Of a stretch of 64,000 nucleotides of DNA, positions 21,858-32,948 are shown piece after piece. The position numbers and the translations under genes are program-made. Each line of letters starts with the position of its first letter. Within the stretch, counting starts at the first letter, position 1. The stretch comes from Coleophoma eucalyptorum. Lineage: Eukaryota; Ascomycota; Leotiomycetes; Helotiales; Dermateaceae. The stretch spans positions 62,001-126,000 of the forward strand of contig JALRME010000047.1 in assembly GCA_026120035.1 (NCBI GenBank), written 5' to 3'. The notes beneath the pieces were generated by a model, which worked only from the letters and a program-made list of their open reading frames with translations, had not been told where the DNA came from and did not search any database.

Positions 21858-23756
21858 ATGCCAGATTCGCTTTCAGCCAGTGGTCGGTCGTTACAACCGC
21901 AAAGTCGAGTGTCGCTGGCCTGTGTCCCATGTCGCACCCACCATCACCGATGCGATGCGGTACTGCCATCGTGTTCTCGATGCCAGAAGGAGGGAAAGTC
22001 ATGTATTTATACAAGGTCACGACGTGGAAGACCTCGTCGAACCAAGATCTCTACCCCTTCAACGCATAGTTCCCAACCAACACAGCTCTCAGATACCCCA
22101 CCTCTCCTGTCCACAGGATCATTCAACCAGGATCACAGTCTGACGGGAAATAGCCAGAACGATTCAGAGACACAAGAATTTATCTCCAATGAAAACTTGA
22201 ATATTACTTCAGAAGACGAGCTGTTATCATTGTACTACTCATTCTTCCATGCCGCGCATCCCTGCGTTCTGCCCTACAGCGTAATGAAACTGTACTTAGT
22301 GATTGATAGCAAGGCTCTTCAGCTCCTGTACTCAGTAATGCTGTATATTGGGTCATTATTTGCGCCCAAAGCCGCTTCTGAGCTTTTTCGATCGAAAGTT
22401 GAGCAGAACCTTGCCACAATAGGCCTCCCAGACCATGAAAATACGGGCTATGATGTGCAAGCTGTATTGCTATACTCGATTACAGCATACTGGTCAAATG
22501 ATATAGACAAGGCAAAACAATTGATGGATGAGACAGTTCGATTGGCACTGTTTCTGGGCATGAATCGGGAGGAATTCGCCATTGAAAGTGGAGGGAATGA
22601 CCAAGTCCTTGAAGAGAGCTGGCGGCGAACCTGGTGGGAGCTCTATGTAACAGACACTCATATTGCAGGAAGCACGTATACTTTTCCGGACAGAACAAGC
22701 CACGTAAATATGAATGTTCATTTGCCCTGCGAAGAACAAGACTACGAGGCTGGAGTAAGCTATATTTCGCTTAGTCCTTCCTTGCTAACCTCTCTCATTA
22801 ACTAATATTTATTTTCCAGAAAATACCCAGGTCAAGAACACTCCAAGAGTATGACATGCGAGAGTTCATAGGTGATGATGGTGAAGAATTTTCATCCTTT
22901 GCAGAGTTCGTGGGCTTGACTAGAGCCATGAATCTGGCACTGGCGTCACGCACTATGTCAGACTTCGATCTCGTTACCGCCAATGTTGATGCAGCTGCCA
23001 CAGCATGGTCTTCACTACTTCCCGAATCGAAAAAGCGAATACAGCGTTCTGATGGATCATTTGACGAGATGCTCTTCAACGCAAATGCTCTCCTCCTTTC
23101 GTATGTACTTTTAATATTTCTCCATCATGTTCCATCATTCCTCGATATAAAACTTATTGTCAAGGCAATTAGCCAATATTAATAATTCTACTTCTAGGTA
23201 TGTCATTGGCTTGCATCGGCGGCTGTCTACATTGGAGTATAATCAAATCGAATCAGTCGCACCATGCCATCCTCCAGCACCCCAAGGATTTCTTCGTGGG
23301 TCTGATACTCAAGAAAGTCAACTGCATACTTCCAAGGCCCTTCTTGGTATCAAACGCTTTGATGAGCTTTTGATGTTTCCTACCAATATTCTCAGTCATA
23401 CTCCATTCATTATTTGTATAATAGCCAACAACACCATGGCGCAATTATCTGCCTGTCGCTATCTCTTTCAGGGACAGCAGCTGCAATTGACTCGAGAGCG
23501 CATCAGATTAAATATGGGTACACTAAGGACACTCGGTACATATTGGGCACTGGGGAAAAGGGCTTATCAAGAAGTAGGCATGATTGCCCGGGAGGTTTTA
23601 TCTCTGGTAGAACAAACCCAAAACAGTGTTATTCCCGAGATGCAATACACTCCACCTATAGCAGCAGTAGAATCGCCGTCTGCTATGCTCCCATCCTTAG
23701 ACAACTCTTTCGACTTCTGCGATCTTTATGACTTCAATTTAGCTGAAGTTATGTGA
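21858..23756 (+). CDS. Zn2Cys6 transcription factor
   Basis: Three exons: 21858-22754, 22820-23100 and 23198-23756, giving 578 residues; introns 65 and 97 bp. The zinc cluster is at about residues 22-49: CVPCRTHHHRC, then D-A-V-L-P-S-C, S-R-C and Q-K-E-G-K-S-C, with all six cysteines. His-rich THHHR replaces the more usual basic stretch. The middle homology region contains WRRTWWELYVTDTHIAG, a strong mark of the fungal_trans domain. The C-terminus is rich in acidic and aromatic residues (DFCDLYDFNLAEVM), a plausible activation tail. It lies between the carbonic anhydrase and the amidase and is convergent with the amidase (275 bp between stops), so one or both may be targets; this is inference. 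Confidence 0.9.
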
Positions 23757-24031
23757 TTCATACACCGAAACCGGTAATTTGTATGGATTATATTTATTGT
23801 TTCTTGTTAGAATCATCTTTGATTGTTGAAAATAGTTACATTTTTTTTTAGCTTATAGTAATTTGAGAACTTAATCCTATGTTCCTGAGCTAAAGAATGG
23901 AAAGAAATCAGTTTCAAAATCCCAGAACTCCGTTTAGTAATTCTAAAACTTGAGGATCGAAACTTTCTGAAAAACAAAACGCTGCTTCATTTACCCTTCC
24001 TTAACTTCAAAGAATTTTCTCAGAGGGATTC

Positions 24032-26161
24032 TTAAATAGGTTTTGCCAGTGCATTCGCCACTAAATCCTCCCAATTTGCCGGTCTTGCTCTTCCACCTGG
24101 AAACTCCTCAACTAGCCACTTCTCAACTTCCCTTCCCCATTCAATCAAAGTATCTTCACTGCCCCAATCACCCATTCCCATGATGCCCACCGGTACTCTC
24201 CCTGTCCCTTTCACTGGATCCACATAGCCTACGGGACAACTGATTGATGGGTTTCCACAGAAGTTTGCCAACCAGACATACGTCATATTTTTGACTGACG
24301 TATTTGCGTCTGTGCATCCATACGTAAGGTCGCCCTCCTGTTCGATGGGCCACCCAGGCATAGGAGTTGTTGGAGTTACGATTATGAGACCTGGATGTTG
24401 CTTATAGAGGAAGGCGAGATGGCACATTAGCAAATTACGAAGCTGTTGTGCAGCAAGGTAATCAGGTCCCGGTGTCTGTACACCCACTCCAAGAAGCACT
24501 TTGTTGGCCGCATTTATACCCGAGAAGATATTCTCTCCGGGACTTGTTTGTGCACGAGCGCGGTTAGTCATCTTAACGAGGATTGTCATGGCGTGTGCCA
24601 GTTGGCCTTGAGGTGCATATGGAATCTCGATTGGAACGATTGTGTAGCCAAGTTTTTCGCGGGCAAATTCGATGAACCTATTACAGACGCTGAGGACGGA
24701 TGGTTCGGCTCTGTCAAACCATTCTTTATAGATCCCTATGACTTTTGGTCTTTCCCCAGTGAATGGTCGTGGTGGGCTAAAGAGTGAACAGACAGGATCC
24801 GAGGGATTCGGCGCCGCCATTAGACGGTATGAAATTTCGAGGTCTGCCATACTTGCTGCAAGAGGTCCCATAGTCGTCACTGTGCTGTCCATTCTTTCGA
24901 GTCGATTGTGACTAGTTTTTAAACCATATATGCCACAAAACGATGCAGGAATTCGAATGCTTCCACCCCCATCGGTGCCAAGAGCAAAAGGAATTAAACC
25001 AGCGGATACAGCATATGCAGGACCACCAGAGGATCCGCCTGTATAATACTGGTCATTGTAAGGATTTCGAGGGGTTCCCCAGTTTGGATTGAGATTGGTC
25101 GTATCACAGCCCATTTCGTGCATGTTCAATTTTCCCATGATGATACCCCCGGCTTTGACCCAGTTCTGTACCGGCCATGATGACTCTGTCTCTATAGGGA
25201 AAACTGCATCATTCGGTTTTCTTCCAGAAGTTGTTCTGTATCCTTTAACTTTGGTGTCATCTTTGATTGCAGTTGGCACGCCATCAAGGATACTTAACGG
25301 AGTCCCGGCTTGGTAGCGGAGAGTCGAGGCCTTTGCAGCCTTGATGACTTCTTCGGCGTGGCAGTATGAGAAGGCAACCGAATGGCGAGGCGTTGGACTA
25401 ATGTCTCTTTGGATCAAGGGCAAAAGAGACTCAACTACACCTAATGGTGTGAGCTTGCCAGAGAGGTAGAGAGCGTGATAGTCGGCAACCGAATAGTACC
25501 GTCCTGGAAGATCCAGTGGCAAAGTTCTGATAGAATCAATTGTGGGTGGTTCTGGCGTTGTGGAGTCACTTGCAAGAGGGACGACCGTGGGCTATAGTAA
25601 TTATGCGTCAGTCATGATGAAAGGTACAGAAATTAGGAAGTAGAGGTCTAGAGAGCAAGTCTCAGAAGATGTTGGCAAGCAACAGTAGCTGATGTACTGA
25701 GTTCAGATTGGCCATTGAATGGTGAGAAGTGGTATATAGCATAGCTCCGCAGCTCAAAATTTATAAATGTCTTATATCACTACAACTTTCCGTGCAGAGA
25801 TATCAAGAAGCTCTTGTAGCATGTAACAAGGAACTGAGATAGTATAAATGAGATGGTGGGTAATCTTACATCCCATCGCTCCGTGTATTTCCGCAGGTCT
25901 TTGATAGGCAGAATAGAATTGAAGCCAGCATTTGCCCACAAGATCCGCTGAAGAAACGGTAACTTAGAGACGCTGTCATTAATTAGCAGATCCTGGGTAT
26001 AAGGTTAAGAAGCATTGAACAAACATCCATGCAAGGACAACCAATGGCAATCCTCGAAAGACGGGATTTGTGTCATCTTTCTTTCGATAGGGAATGGCAG
26101 GAACTTCCACAGCGTCTGGATATGTGAAGAAACGGGGCTCTGCCTCCTTTAGTGCAGCCAT
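24032..26161 (-). CDS. Amidase-signature hydrolase
   Basis: Three exons: 26161-26025, 25972-25870 and 25591-24032, giving 599 residues. Intron 1 is 52 bp (GTTTGT..GACAG). Intron 2 is unusually long for this window (278 bp, GTAAGA..TATAG). The N-terminus (EPRFFTYPDAVEVPAIPY, then NPVFRGLPLVV) is the typical leader of fungal amidases, which supports the upstream exons. The Ser-cisSer-Lys triad is complete: Lys in PTAIKDD, the glycine/serine loop TGGSSGGPA, and the nucleophile in GTDGGGSIRIPAS. It hydrolyses a carboxamide to acid and ammonia, probably for nitrogen use or detoxification. A conserved ~100-bp block lies about 220 bp upstream of the start and recurs upstream of the Nudix gene. Confidence 0.9.
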
Positions 26162-27252
26162 AATGTCGTTTCTTAATTGGGGAGATATAATTCCAAGGGA
26201 GGGGGGACTAATTCCAAAGGTAAGATTCCTTGCAATAGAATCAATAATGTAGCGTAATCGAGAGCATGCCCGAGCGAAATCAAAATCGAGACAAAGTCAC
26301 ATGATCGAGAAGGAGGGGTAGGGGTTGAGCTGATTACTGGTTGCTGATCATACCGAGTACCCACAATATATTTTAATTCGTTGTTACATAGCAACCAATA
26401 TCACTTGAACACCTGATCCATAGGGCACATGACCATGCGTACGGATTCAAGCTTGGACGCTCTATGATCTTGCCCATTATAAGCATTGCAAGCTCCCCCA
26501 GACAGGAAATTTCAGAAATTTCAGTGTCATTTAAAACCCCCGACGAATGTAGCAAGCCTACCCTGGTAGACATCTCATCAGTTGCTACGATAGAATAACA
26601 TGAAACTGGGCTGAAAAAAAAAGCGAAAAGAAAGTAAGTAGGTAATCGATAGCAAATGTCACGGTAGGATAGGTAATCACTAATCACAGTTGGTGAACCG
26701 TCTTATTACCTGACAAGGACGAGTAACACTTGGAAGTTGAAAATTATTTGGTGGCATACTTGTACAAGCAGTAGGTATACTTGAGGTGACAATTGAGGTG
26801 GCTGTGGTCTGGCAAACAAGTTAATCAATGCATTGTACTTAAGATCAATCTAGTTATAGACTATAATAAGCATAACAAAAGAAGCCTATTACCAATGTAA
26901 GCATTAAAGCAGGAAGTCGAAAATAGGTACATTTATAACACCTACAGATAGGGTGCTAGGAAAACCTTGTAACTCTGTAATAGAAGAGGGAACAGTCTTA
27001 TACCAATAAAGGATATACCTTTTTTCCAACTAATGTACACGTGAATGATGTGCACTGTATTGTAAAGTTTACTACTAGGTATTCATTTATTTTAATCATA
27101 ATTACGAAGGTTAGATGTCGTCCAACTTGAATCGTTGCTAATACTCGGTTAAAGTATCTACTGAGACATTGAGAATACAATAATGTGATAATAGGCATGG
27201 GTAGTTCTTATTAACATGACTGCAAAGATATAATTCCTAGGGTTCTCTGTCA
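26162..27252. other. Intergenic tract, amidase upstream region
   Basis: 1,091 bp between the amidase start and the end of the membrane protein. It holds the amidase promoter and the dispersed repeat at 26384-26485. An open frame at 26373-26687 (minus) has no family features and is not annotated. Confidence 0.5.
26384..26485 (-). repeat. Dispersed ~100-bp element, copy 1
   Basis: The first 44 bp match 40936-40979 at 36 of 44 positions by hand alignment. The best-kept words are CACCTGAT and GCACATGAC. Similarity continues more loosely over GATT.AAGCT.GGAC and CTTGC. Both copies lie 220-240 bp upstream of a minus-strand start codon and in the same orientation. It may be a relic of a small mobile element or a shared control region. 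Confidence 0.55.
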
Positions 27253-28602
27253 CTAGCTCATCGAGGTAGATTTAGCGGTCCCAGCATCGATCGTGCTCGC
27301 AGATCCATTCTGAACTGTTTCGCTAGCCTCAACAATGTCTGTGGCTGTAGATTCATTCTGAAAGATTTCCTTGACCTCCACTTTCTTCGTATCCGCAGAA
27401 CCAATCTGTGCGGATTCGTTACTCTCAACTTCATTCATGCCTGCATATCTATTCTGAACTTCTTCGATGGCCTCAACAATATTTGCAACTGTAGAGTCGT
27501 TCTGAGAGGTTTCCTTGACTTCCACTTTCTTCGTGTCCGCAAAATCAATCTGTGCGGATTCATTACTCTCAGCTTTATTCATGTCCGCAGATCCATTCTG
27601 AACTTTTTCGCTAGCCTCAACAATGTCTGTGGCTGTAGATTCATTCTGAAAGATTTCCTCAAACTCCGCTTTCTTCGTATCCGCAAAACCAATCTGTGCG
27701 GATTTGTTACTCTCAACTTCATTCGTGCCCGTAGATCTATTTTGAACGTTTTCGTCATCCCACTTCTGATTTTTCTCAATACCAGTGTTTTCAGGTATCT
27801 TCAACCAGCTGAAATCTCTACTTCTTCTTCCCTCCTCTAACTTTTCGAGTCCTGAGCCGGCCGGACTAGGGATTGCGAGGTTGGGATTGTAAGCAGCCTT
27901 TGTGCGCTTCTTTACACGTATTATGAATATACCGACAATTATGATCAATGTCAAACCTACAATGCCTCCAATAGCAATACCCAGTATCGCGCCTTGACTT
28001 AAGCCGGATGGTGTTTTTGATTCAGATGCGTTCTGTGGTCTGCTAGCCACTACACTACTTAGGGCAGACATAGTAGATGTTGAAGAAGTTTGAGCAGCTG
28101 GTGAGACTTGTGACATTGTTAAAGCGGGAGCTGTAATGGTTGTGCTAGGCGGTGGTACTTCCGATGAAGAAGATACTGCAGTAGGTAAAGGAGCTAGTGC
28201 GAGCGAAGAAGTTACAGCAGGTTGAAGAAATACTGCTGACGAAGATTCTGCAGTAGGTAGAGGAGCTAGTGCGAGCGAAGAAGTTACAGCAGGTTGAAGA
28301 AAGACTGCTGACGAAGATTCTTCAGTAGGTGGAGGAGCTGGTGCAGACGAAGAAGTTACAGCAGATGGAAGAGGTGCTGCGAATGAAGATGTTGAAAGCG
28401 TAGGAGGTTCAGTAGTTTGCGAGGGAAGAGCTTCAGGGGGCGGGTTGAAAGACGTAGGAGTCGAGAATACAGTTGTTGAGGCAGCTTTTGTAACTTTTGT
28501 TGTTGAAGACGAAGTCGAAGTAATAGTATTAATCCCCAATGGTATAGATATAGAAATCGACAAAGGTAATGATACCGATACGCTTCCTATATTAAGGGCC
28601 AT
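27253..28602 (-). CDS. Ser/Thr/Pro-rich single-pass membrane protein with repeats
   Basis: One frame of 449 residues, start in a good context (AACAATGG). Residues 30-200 are a Ser/Thr/Pro-rich, probably O-glycosylated extracellular stalk with three copies of a 24-residue unit. One transmembrane helix follows (GAILGIAIGGIVGLTLIIIV, about residues 205-228) with a basic VKKRTK stop-transfer stretch. The cytoplasmic tail carries three copies of a 48-residue acidic unit containing ESAQI and ADTKK. The architecture is that of Mid2/WSC-like wall sensors or fungal podoplanin-like proteins, but no cysteine-rich WSC head is present. The N-terminus is hydrophobic yet lacks a basic start, so the signal peptide is uncertain. 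I cannot name a function. Confidence 0.7.
   Translation of the reverse strand: MALNIGSVSVSLPLSISISIPLGINTITSTSSSTTKVTKAASTTVFSTPTSFNPPPEALPSQTTEPPTLSTSSFAAPLPSAVTSSSAPAPPPTEESSSAVFLQPAVTSSLALAPLPTAESSSAVFLQPAVTSSLALAPLPTAVSSSSEVPPPSTTITAPALTMSQVSPAAQTSSTSTMSALSSVVASRPQNASESKTPSGLSQGAILGIAIGGIVGLTLIIIVGIFIIRVKKRTKAAYNPNLAIPSPAGSGLEKLEEGRRSRDFSWLKIPENTGIEKNQKWDDENVQNRSTGTNEVESNKSAQIGFADTKKAEFEEIFQNESTATDIVEASEKVQNGSADMNKAESNESAQIDFADTKKVEVKETSQNDSTVANIVEAIEEVQNRYAGMNEVESNESAQIGSADTKKVEVKEIFQNESTATDIVEASETVQNGSASTIDAGTAKSTSMS
27309..27740 (-). repeat. Three 144-bp tandem coding repeats
   Basis: Unit starts are at 27309, 27453 and 27597, exactly 144 bp apart, and a diverged further start is seen at 27741. 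The words TCTGAAC, GGCTGTAGATTC and TCTGTGCGGATTC recur at fixed offsets. The period is a multiple of three and encodes the 48-residue acidic cytoplasmic repeat of the surrounding gene. Copies 1 and 3 are closer to each other than to copy 2 in places (CAATGTCTGTGGCTG). Confidence 0.9.
28177..28392 (-). repeat. Three 72-bp tandem coding repeats
   Basis: Three 72-bp units starting at about 28177, 28249 and 28321. The first two are nearly identical (AGCTAGTGCGAGCGAAGAAG in both); the third has drifted. They encode the 24-residue Ser/Ala/Pro-rich stalk repeat of the membrane protein and keep the frame. Confidence 0.9.
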
Positions 28603-30204
28603 TGTTGTAGTTGTTATGAAAGACCTTTTTAATGAAAATATTTAAGTTCTTTCGTTTTCCTGATTAAATATAAAGTCAGACAAATAAATGAAAGTTAATA
28701 ATAGGAAACATTCTCACCTCAAAAAACAAAGTTTTTGGATATATTTTGAGTATTCACCGGCTGCAGTATCTTCGTTTATGAATTTGCAGTCGTATTACTA
28801 GGCTAGTATAGGGACCCGATAGATGCAATTATAAGATTTTATATAGGCATTATATTAGAGCTCATAATTCATGAAGAAGAAAGAAGTTTGAAACATAGAC
28901 CGGTTTAGAATTTGGCTTTTACATCTTTTGAAGGGTTGAACATAGAATGAAATGCCTTCGACTTATAGAAACATTTCAATTCTGACAACGATAGAGGCTA
29001 ACCAAATTTGTCGGCACCACCTGAATTAGGGATTTGTTTCAAGATCTTTTTCCTCTACTTTAGTTCAACAATTGTCCCCCAAACAGGGATAGGCGGACAG
29101 ACCAGACATATCGCGTATTAGGAAATGAAAATTGATCAAAGCGTCATGTCATTTGGCCATCATGATTTCATCAACTCGCATGTTTCACGAAAGTGCTCTT
29201 TGCGATGATGAATAATGATCCGCCTTCGCACCTTTCTAGAAATCTTCAAAGTCTATGGGACGAACAGTGATTAAGAGCTCGGAGATTTTGTTTATTGTAA
29301 TCAACAGAAAATTACAGCTTTATGTGTATGAATAATATCGTGATAATACGGTATTCAATTATTGAGGCATTTACGATACCTTCCTCAAACTTCCTCGCAA
29401 CGGTTGCTGTAAGTTCTTTGTCGAGGAGGGCTTTACCAACGACCGTGAATTTTCGTTTCTCGTTTCTCGTTTCCCCCTACAAGCCCACGGCTTGCGTCAG
29501 AGGATCCTCCATGGCGCCTTGACCCCTCGCTTCTCGTCGCCTCGGTTGTCTTCCCACAGAGCAGTTCATAAGGATAGTTGATAAGGCATTATGGACGCTA
29601 TGATAAGCCAGCCATACGGCAATCACCAATGCCTAGTTCCGTACTTATTCCGCGTCCGAGCATATTTCATGAACCACTGTCATGAACCACTGTCATGATC
29701 GAATCTAGCTAGACTGACAGATTGGCAGTATGGTTCCGAACACCTCTTTAGACTGACAGATTGACAGTATTGTTTCAAACATGTCTTACCGGCCCATCCC
29801 GTGATTGGTCGTGTTGGGAAACTAGGATTAGTAGAATTCCATAAGTCGAGGTTTGATTCAAATCAATGAAAGTGCTTTAATGATTCTAAATAGCTAGAAT
29901 ACTTTACAGGTCTAGTCCTTAATACCAATAAATACTTTTTAACGCATCGCTTCTTCTCTTGTATTTTGTAATGGACTGTCCAAGTATATATTCTTTCTTA
30001 GATTATTAGGGATAGGTAAGGCGGTTAAGATCTTAGAGATATGTCCCTAGCTGGGCCTTGAGAGAAGCACATATTTGTAGCTAGCTGTAAATGATATTTG
30101 GAAACGGTATAGGAAATTCAGACTGGTCCAAATTAAATTATGTTATTACTATTGAATAACTAATTTCATCAAGTAGAGATAACTCATATGTTTTTGCCTA
30201 ATAT
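28603..30204. other. Longest gene-free stretch (1.6 kb)
   Basis: 1,602 bp between two minus-strand genes. A pair of near-identical 40-bp units lies at 29710-29788 and a 13-bp word CATGAACCACTGT is duplicated at about 29669-29694. Around 29400-29530 the sequence is less AT-rich but no frame is recognisable. The membrane-protein promoter lies in the first part. Confidence 0.5.
29710..29788. repeat. Two tandem 40-bp units
   Basis: TAGACTGACAGATTGGCAGT and TAGACTGACAGATTGACAGT begin the two copies, followed by related TATGGTTCCGAACA / TATTGTTTCAAACA text. The differences are mainly G/A and C/T transitions. Just upstream the word CATGAACCACTGT is also doubled. Confidence 0.75.
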
Positions 30205-32155
30205 CTATTCTTTCCTTTCTAAGTTGAGCCGCAGCGCCTTTGGTTGTACAGCCGTAGCTTTTCCGGTCGTGGCATCAATCTCAAAGACAAATTGTTCGAT
30301 ACCAACATTGCCATAGGTGATTCCATCGGCACTACCCCATGTTAAACAGTTGAGGTCAAATGGCCCAGGATAAATTTGCGCCGGCAGTGTCTGGTATATG
30401 CCGGTGAAGCCACTTTGGTTTCCAGTATAAAGCTGGTTCGGCTGTAGACGAAAGTCTACGTATTGGCCGGTGTTGCTCTGACCGAGAACTTCTAGGATGT
30501 CAGTACTGTTACTCACCCATTGAGTTACTCGTAGGCCCGGTTGGTCGTCCACTGTGATAGTCAACGAAGAGTTGATGTTGCTGGCGGCGTATTGGCCAGC
30601 GAAGATGGCTTCTGTTTGATCTCTAGCCACTTCCTCGAGTGCTGGCAATACTGCCGAGACGACCATTTCGGTGATGAAATAGACGAGGGGTGTAGTAACC
30701 GTCGTACCAGATATCGAAGCTGTCAAGATACTAAATCCAAAGTCGTAGTCCGGTACGAGTACAAACATGGTGGCATAGTACCCTATACCACCATCCTTTG
30801 CGTAACAATCGACTGTCCGACCACCAACTTGTACTCTATATATCTCCCACGGAGCACCAATACCTATGGTTTGAGCGGATGTAAATGCTGCTGGCTTCAT
30901 CCATCGGCGTGTCTGTGCTTTCGATAGAAGTGTGCCGTTGAGGATTGCTTTTCCAATTGTGGCCATATCATTCGTGCTAGAGAAATATCCACCCGCACTG
31001 TATGGTTAGCGACCTGTAGATGATAATAAAGAGAATGACGGAGGGTATACTTACGCGCTGTACGGTCCCACATCATTGTCCCAGTTAGAACTGGTAGTAT
31101 TCCCTGGGATGACACCATTTTGGTCGGTGGTTGGAACATTAAAACTCGTATCGAGAAGACCGAGAGCTTCAACAATGCTTTCGTTGAATAGATTCTCAAG
31201 ATCAGAGTTCGTGATATTTTCTAGCGCACGCCCAATCACCGCGAATGCATTGTTGCTGTATACAGGAGTATAACTTGACTCAAAAATAGCCGGTTCCATC
31301 ATCAAACCAGCTAGATATTCTGTCATCCTGTCAGTATGGGCTCATTTTATGAACATAGGTGCACTTACCTTCGGGGCTGCAAGCTTTGAAAGCGCCATCA
31401 GGTAGTTGATAATTGCACGAGGGGATCTCATTCTCTGGAAGCGGTGGAAAGCCTGGTAGTTGTGCCCATGGGTATGACTGATCAGAAACCCCGTCTATGA
31501 TAGTTAGCGTATATTCCATAATCAAGGATATTTGAAGCTCCATTGTATCATTTCAAACTTTGGAGTCTCGTGTTTAGTCCAACTTACAATCCCTGCCAAT
31601 TCCGCTTAAATGACTGGCAAGCTGTCCAATGGTGATTTCGTTCCAATCTGGTGTTATCCCATTGGATGATTCAGAAGTAGAGGCAGCGGCAGTAGCAAGT
31701 TCTGGTATATACTTTGTGATAGGATCGTTGAAGCGTTGATCTCCCTCGCGGATAAGGAATAAATAGACCGTCAAAAGCTTTGATATGCTACCAATTCGAT
31801 AGATAGAATCAGCATCGGCTTCTTGTACTCCAACCTCGCTATGGTGCACGGAGGGATCTGTGTAATGACGCTGGTAGATGAGACCTTCTTCCGAAGCACT
31901 AAACATCCCAATGGATATGGTGGTCGAATTATAGGGATACGGGCCGAGGCCGTTGGACGATATGCCCGTCTCCAAAGCCATGGTCAGATTAGCATCGAAT
32001 AATTTGGTGGCTGCTTGAAACTGTGCATTTACGCTCAGGGCAGATGGTTTGGGGAAAGCTGCTCCTAATAGTGGACACACTTTTGTGCTGGTCTCTCCAG
32101 CGGAAGAGGTGTCAACAAGGACGCAGCAAGCAAGAGCATAGAAAATCGAACGCAT
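30205..32155 (-). CDS. Secreted beta-lactamase-fold serine hydrolase
   Basis: Four exons: 32155-31588, 31494-31369, 31319-31055 and 30997-30205, giving 583 residues; introns 93, 49 and 57 bp. The start at 32155 is chosen because it gives a clean signal peptide (SIFYALACCVLVDTSSA); an in-frame ATG at 32215 would bury it. The class C/penicillin-binding fold shows Ser123-x2-Lys126 (RIGSISKLLT) and the tyrosine motif in YSNNAFAVIG. A GGYFSSTNDM segment follows as in related fungal proteins, and a long C-terminal sheet domain completes it. Many N-x-S/T sites support secretion. Such proteins act as esterases, peptidases or transesterases; the substrate here is unknown. Intron 2 uses the second of two nearby AG acceptors to keep phase. 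Confidence 0.85.
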
Positions 32156-32948
32156 AATGAAATAAATAGCGGTAGATTTGATCTTAGAGAATTCGATGTC
32201 GATGAAGACTCTCACTGACAGCTCTTTGCGAGCATACGACGAAATATATATACGACCGCAACACGTTGGTTTCCGGCACTGGTGGCCCTTCCTTCCACCA
32301 GCCCACCATCGTGTCGTCCGCAGCAGTCAAACCATCCAGAGATACGAGCTGAACATCCATTCTGCACTTCAAGTCTGACGGTAGCGGACCATTACAGCTG
32401 TGATCGGCCGACTACATTTGCATCGCCAGCAGTATGTTCGCCGGTTGATGTCAATGGAAGTATCGTGTTGCGGCGTCAGGTTCTGGGGGCCGATCCCCTC
32501 GTATGATCCGGGGTTCCCATTGGTAGAAGAGCGTCAGACGTTGCTTTTCCGTGCCTTGACGGGCGTAACCGAGCGGCATTACCACATCAGCTGACCGGAC
32601 AGGGAGCCGGCAGGATTGTGTCGAGCTCTGTCTGCGGCGATGGCTCGCGAAAGTCAGGATACTCATTGGATTGGACCTCACCTCATCCAGTTCCCGTCCC
32701 CATTGTAGAGCTGGGGCAATCCCAATGGCCAAGAATGCAGCAAGAAGTTCCGGTACCGGGAACCGGCCTAGGGCAAGTTCAGCCCTACCGCATGGCCGAT
32801 AGAAACGAATCCACCTTGCTGACACCTTTATAAGGGGCCTTCCATTTGCACACCGATACAGTCGTCGCTCTTTTCCGAGCAAACCCCCCACAAACCCTCC
32901 ATAACTATATCCTATCTCCACTTGTTCTCGTGCCGACCCATCCCTTAG
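32156..32948. promoter_or_regulatory. Divergent promoter region, hydrolase / regulator
   Basis: 793 bp between the divergent starts of the secreted hydrolase and the Zn2Cys6 regulator. The central part (about 32400-32830) is more GC-rich than the flanks. A TTTATAAGG word at about 32825 could be the TATA box of the regulator. Open frames here are not family-like. Confidence 0.45.

Noticed and set aside
26373..26687. 104-codon frame upstream of the amidase
   Set aside because: Composition is erratic, no domain, and it overlaps the dispersed repeat.
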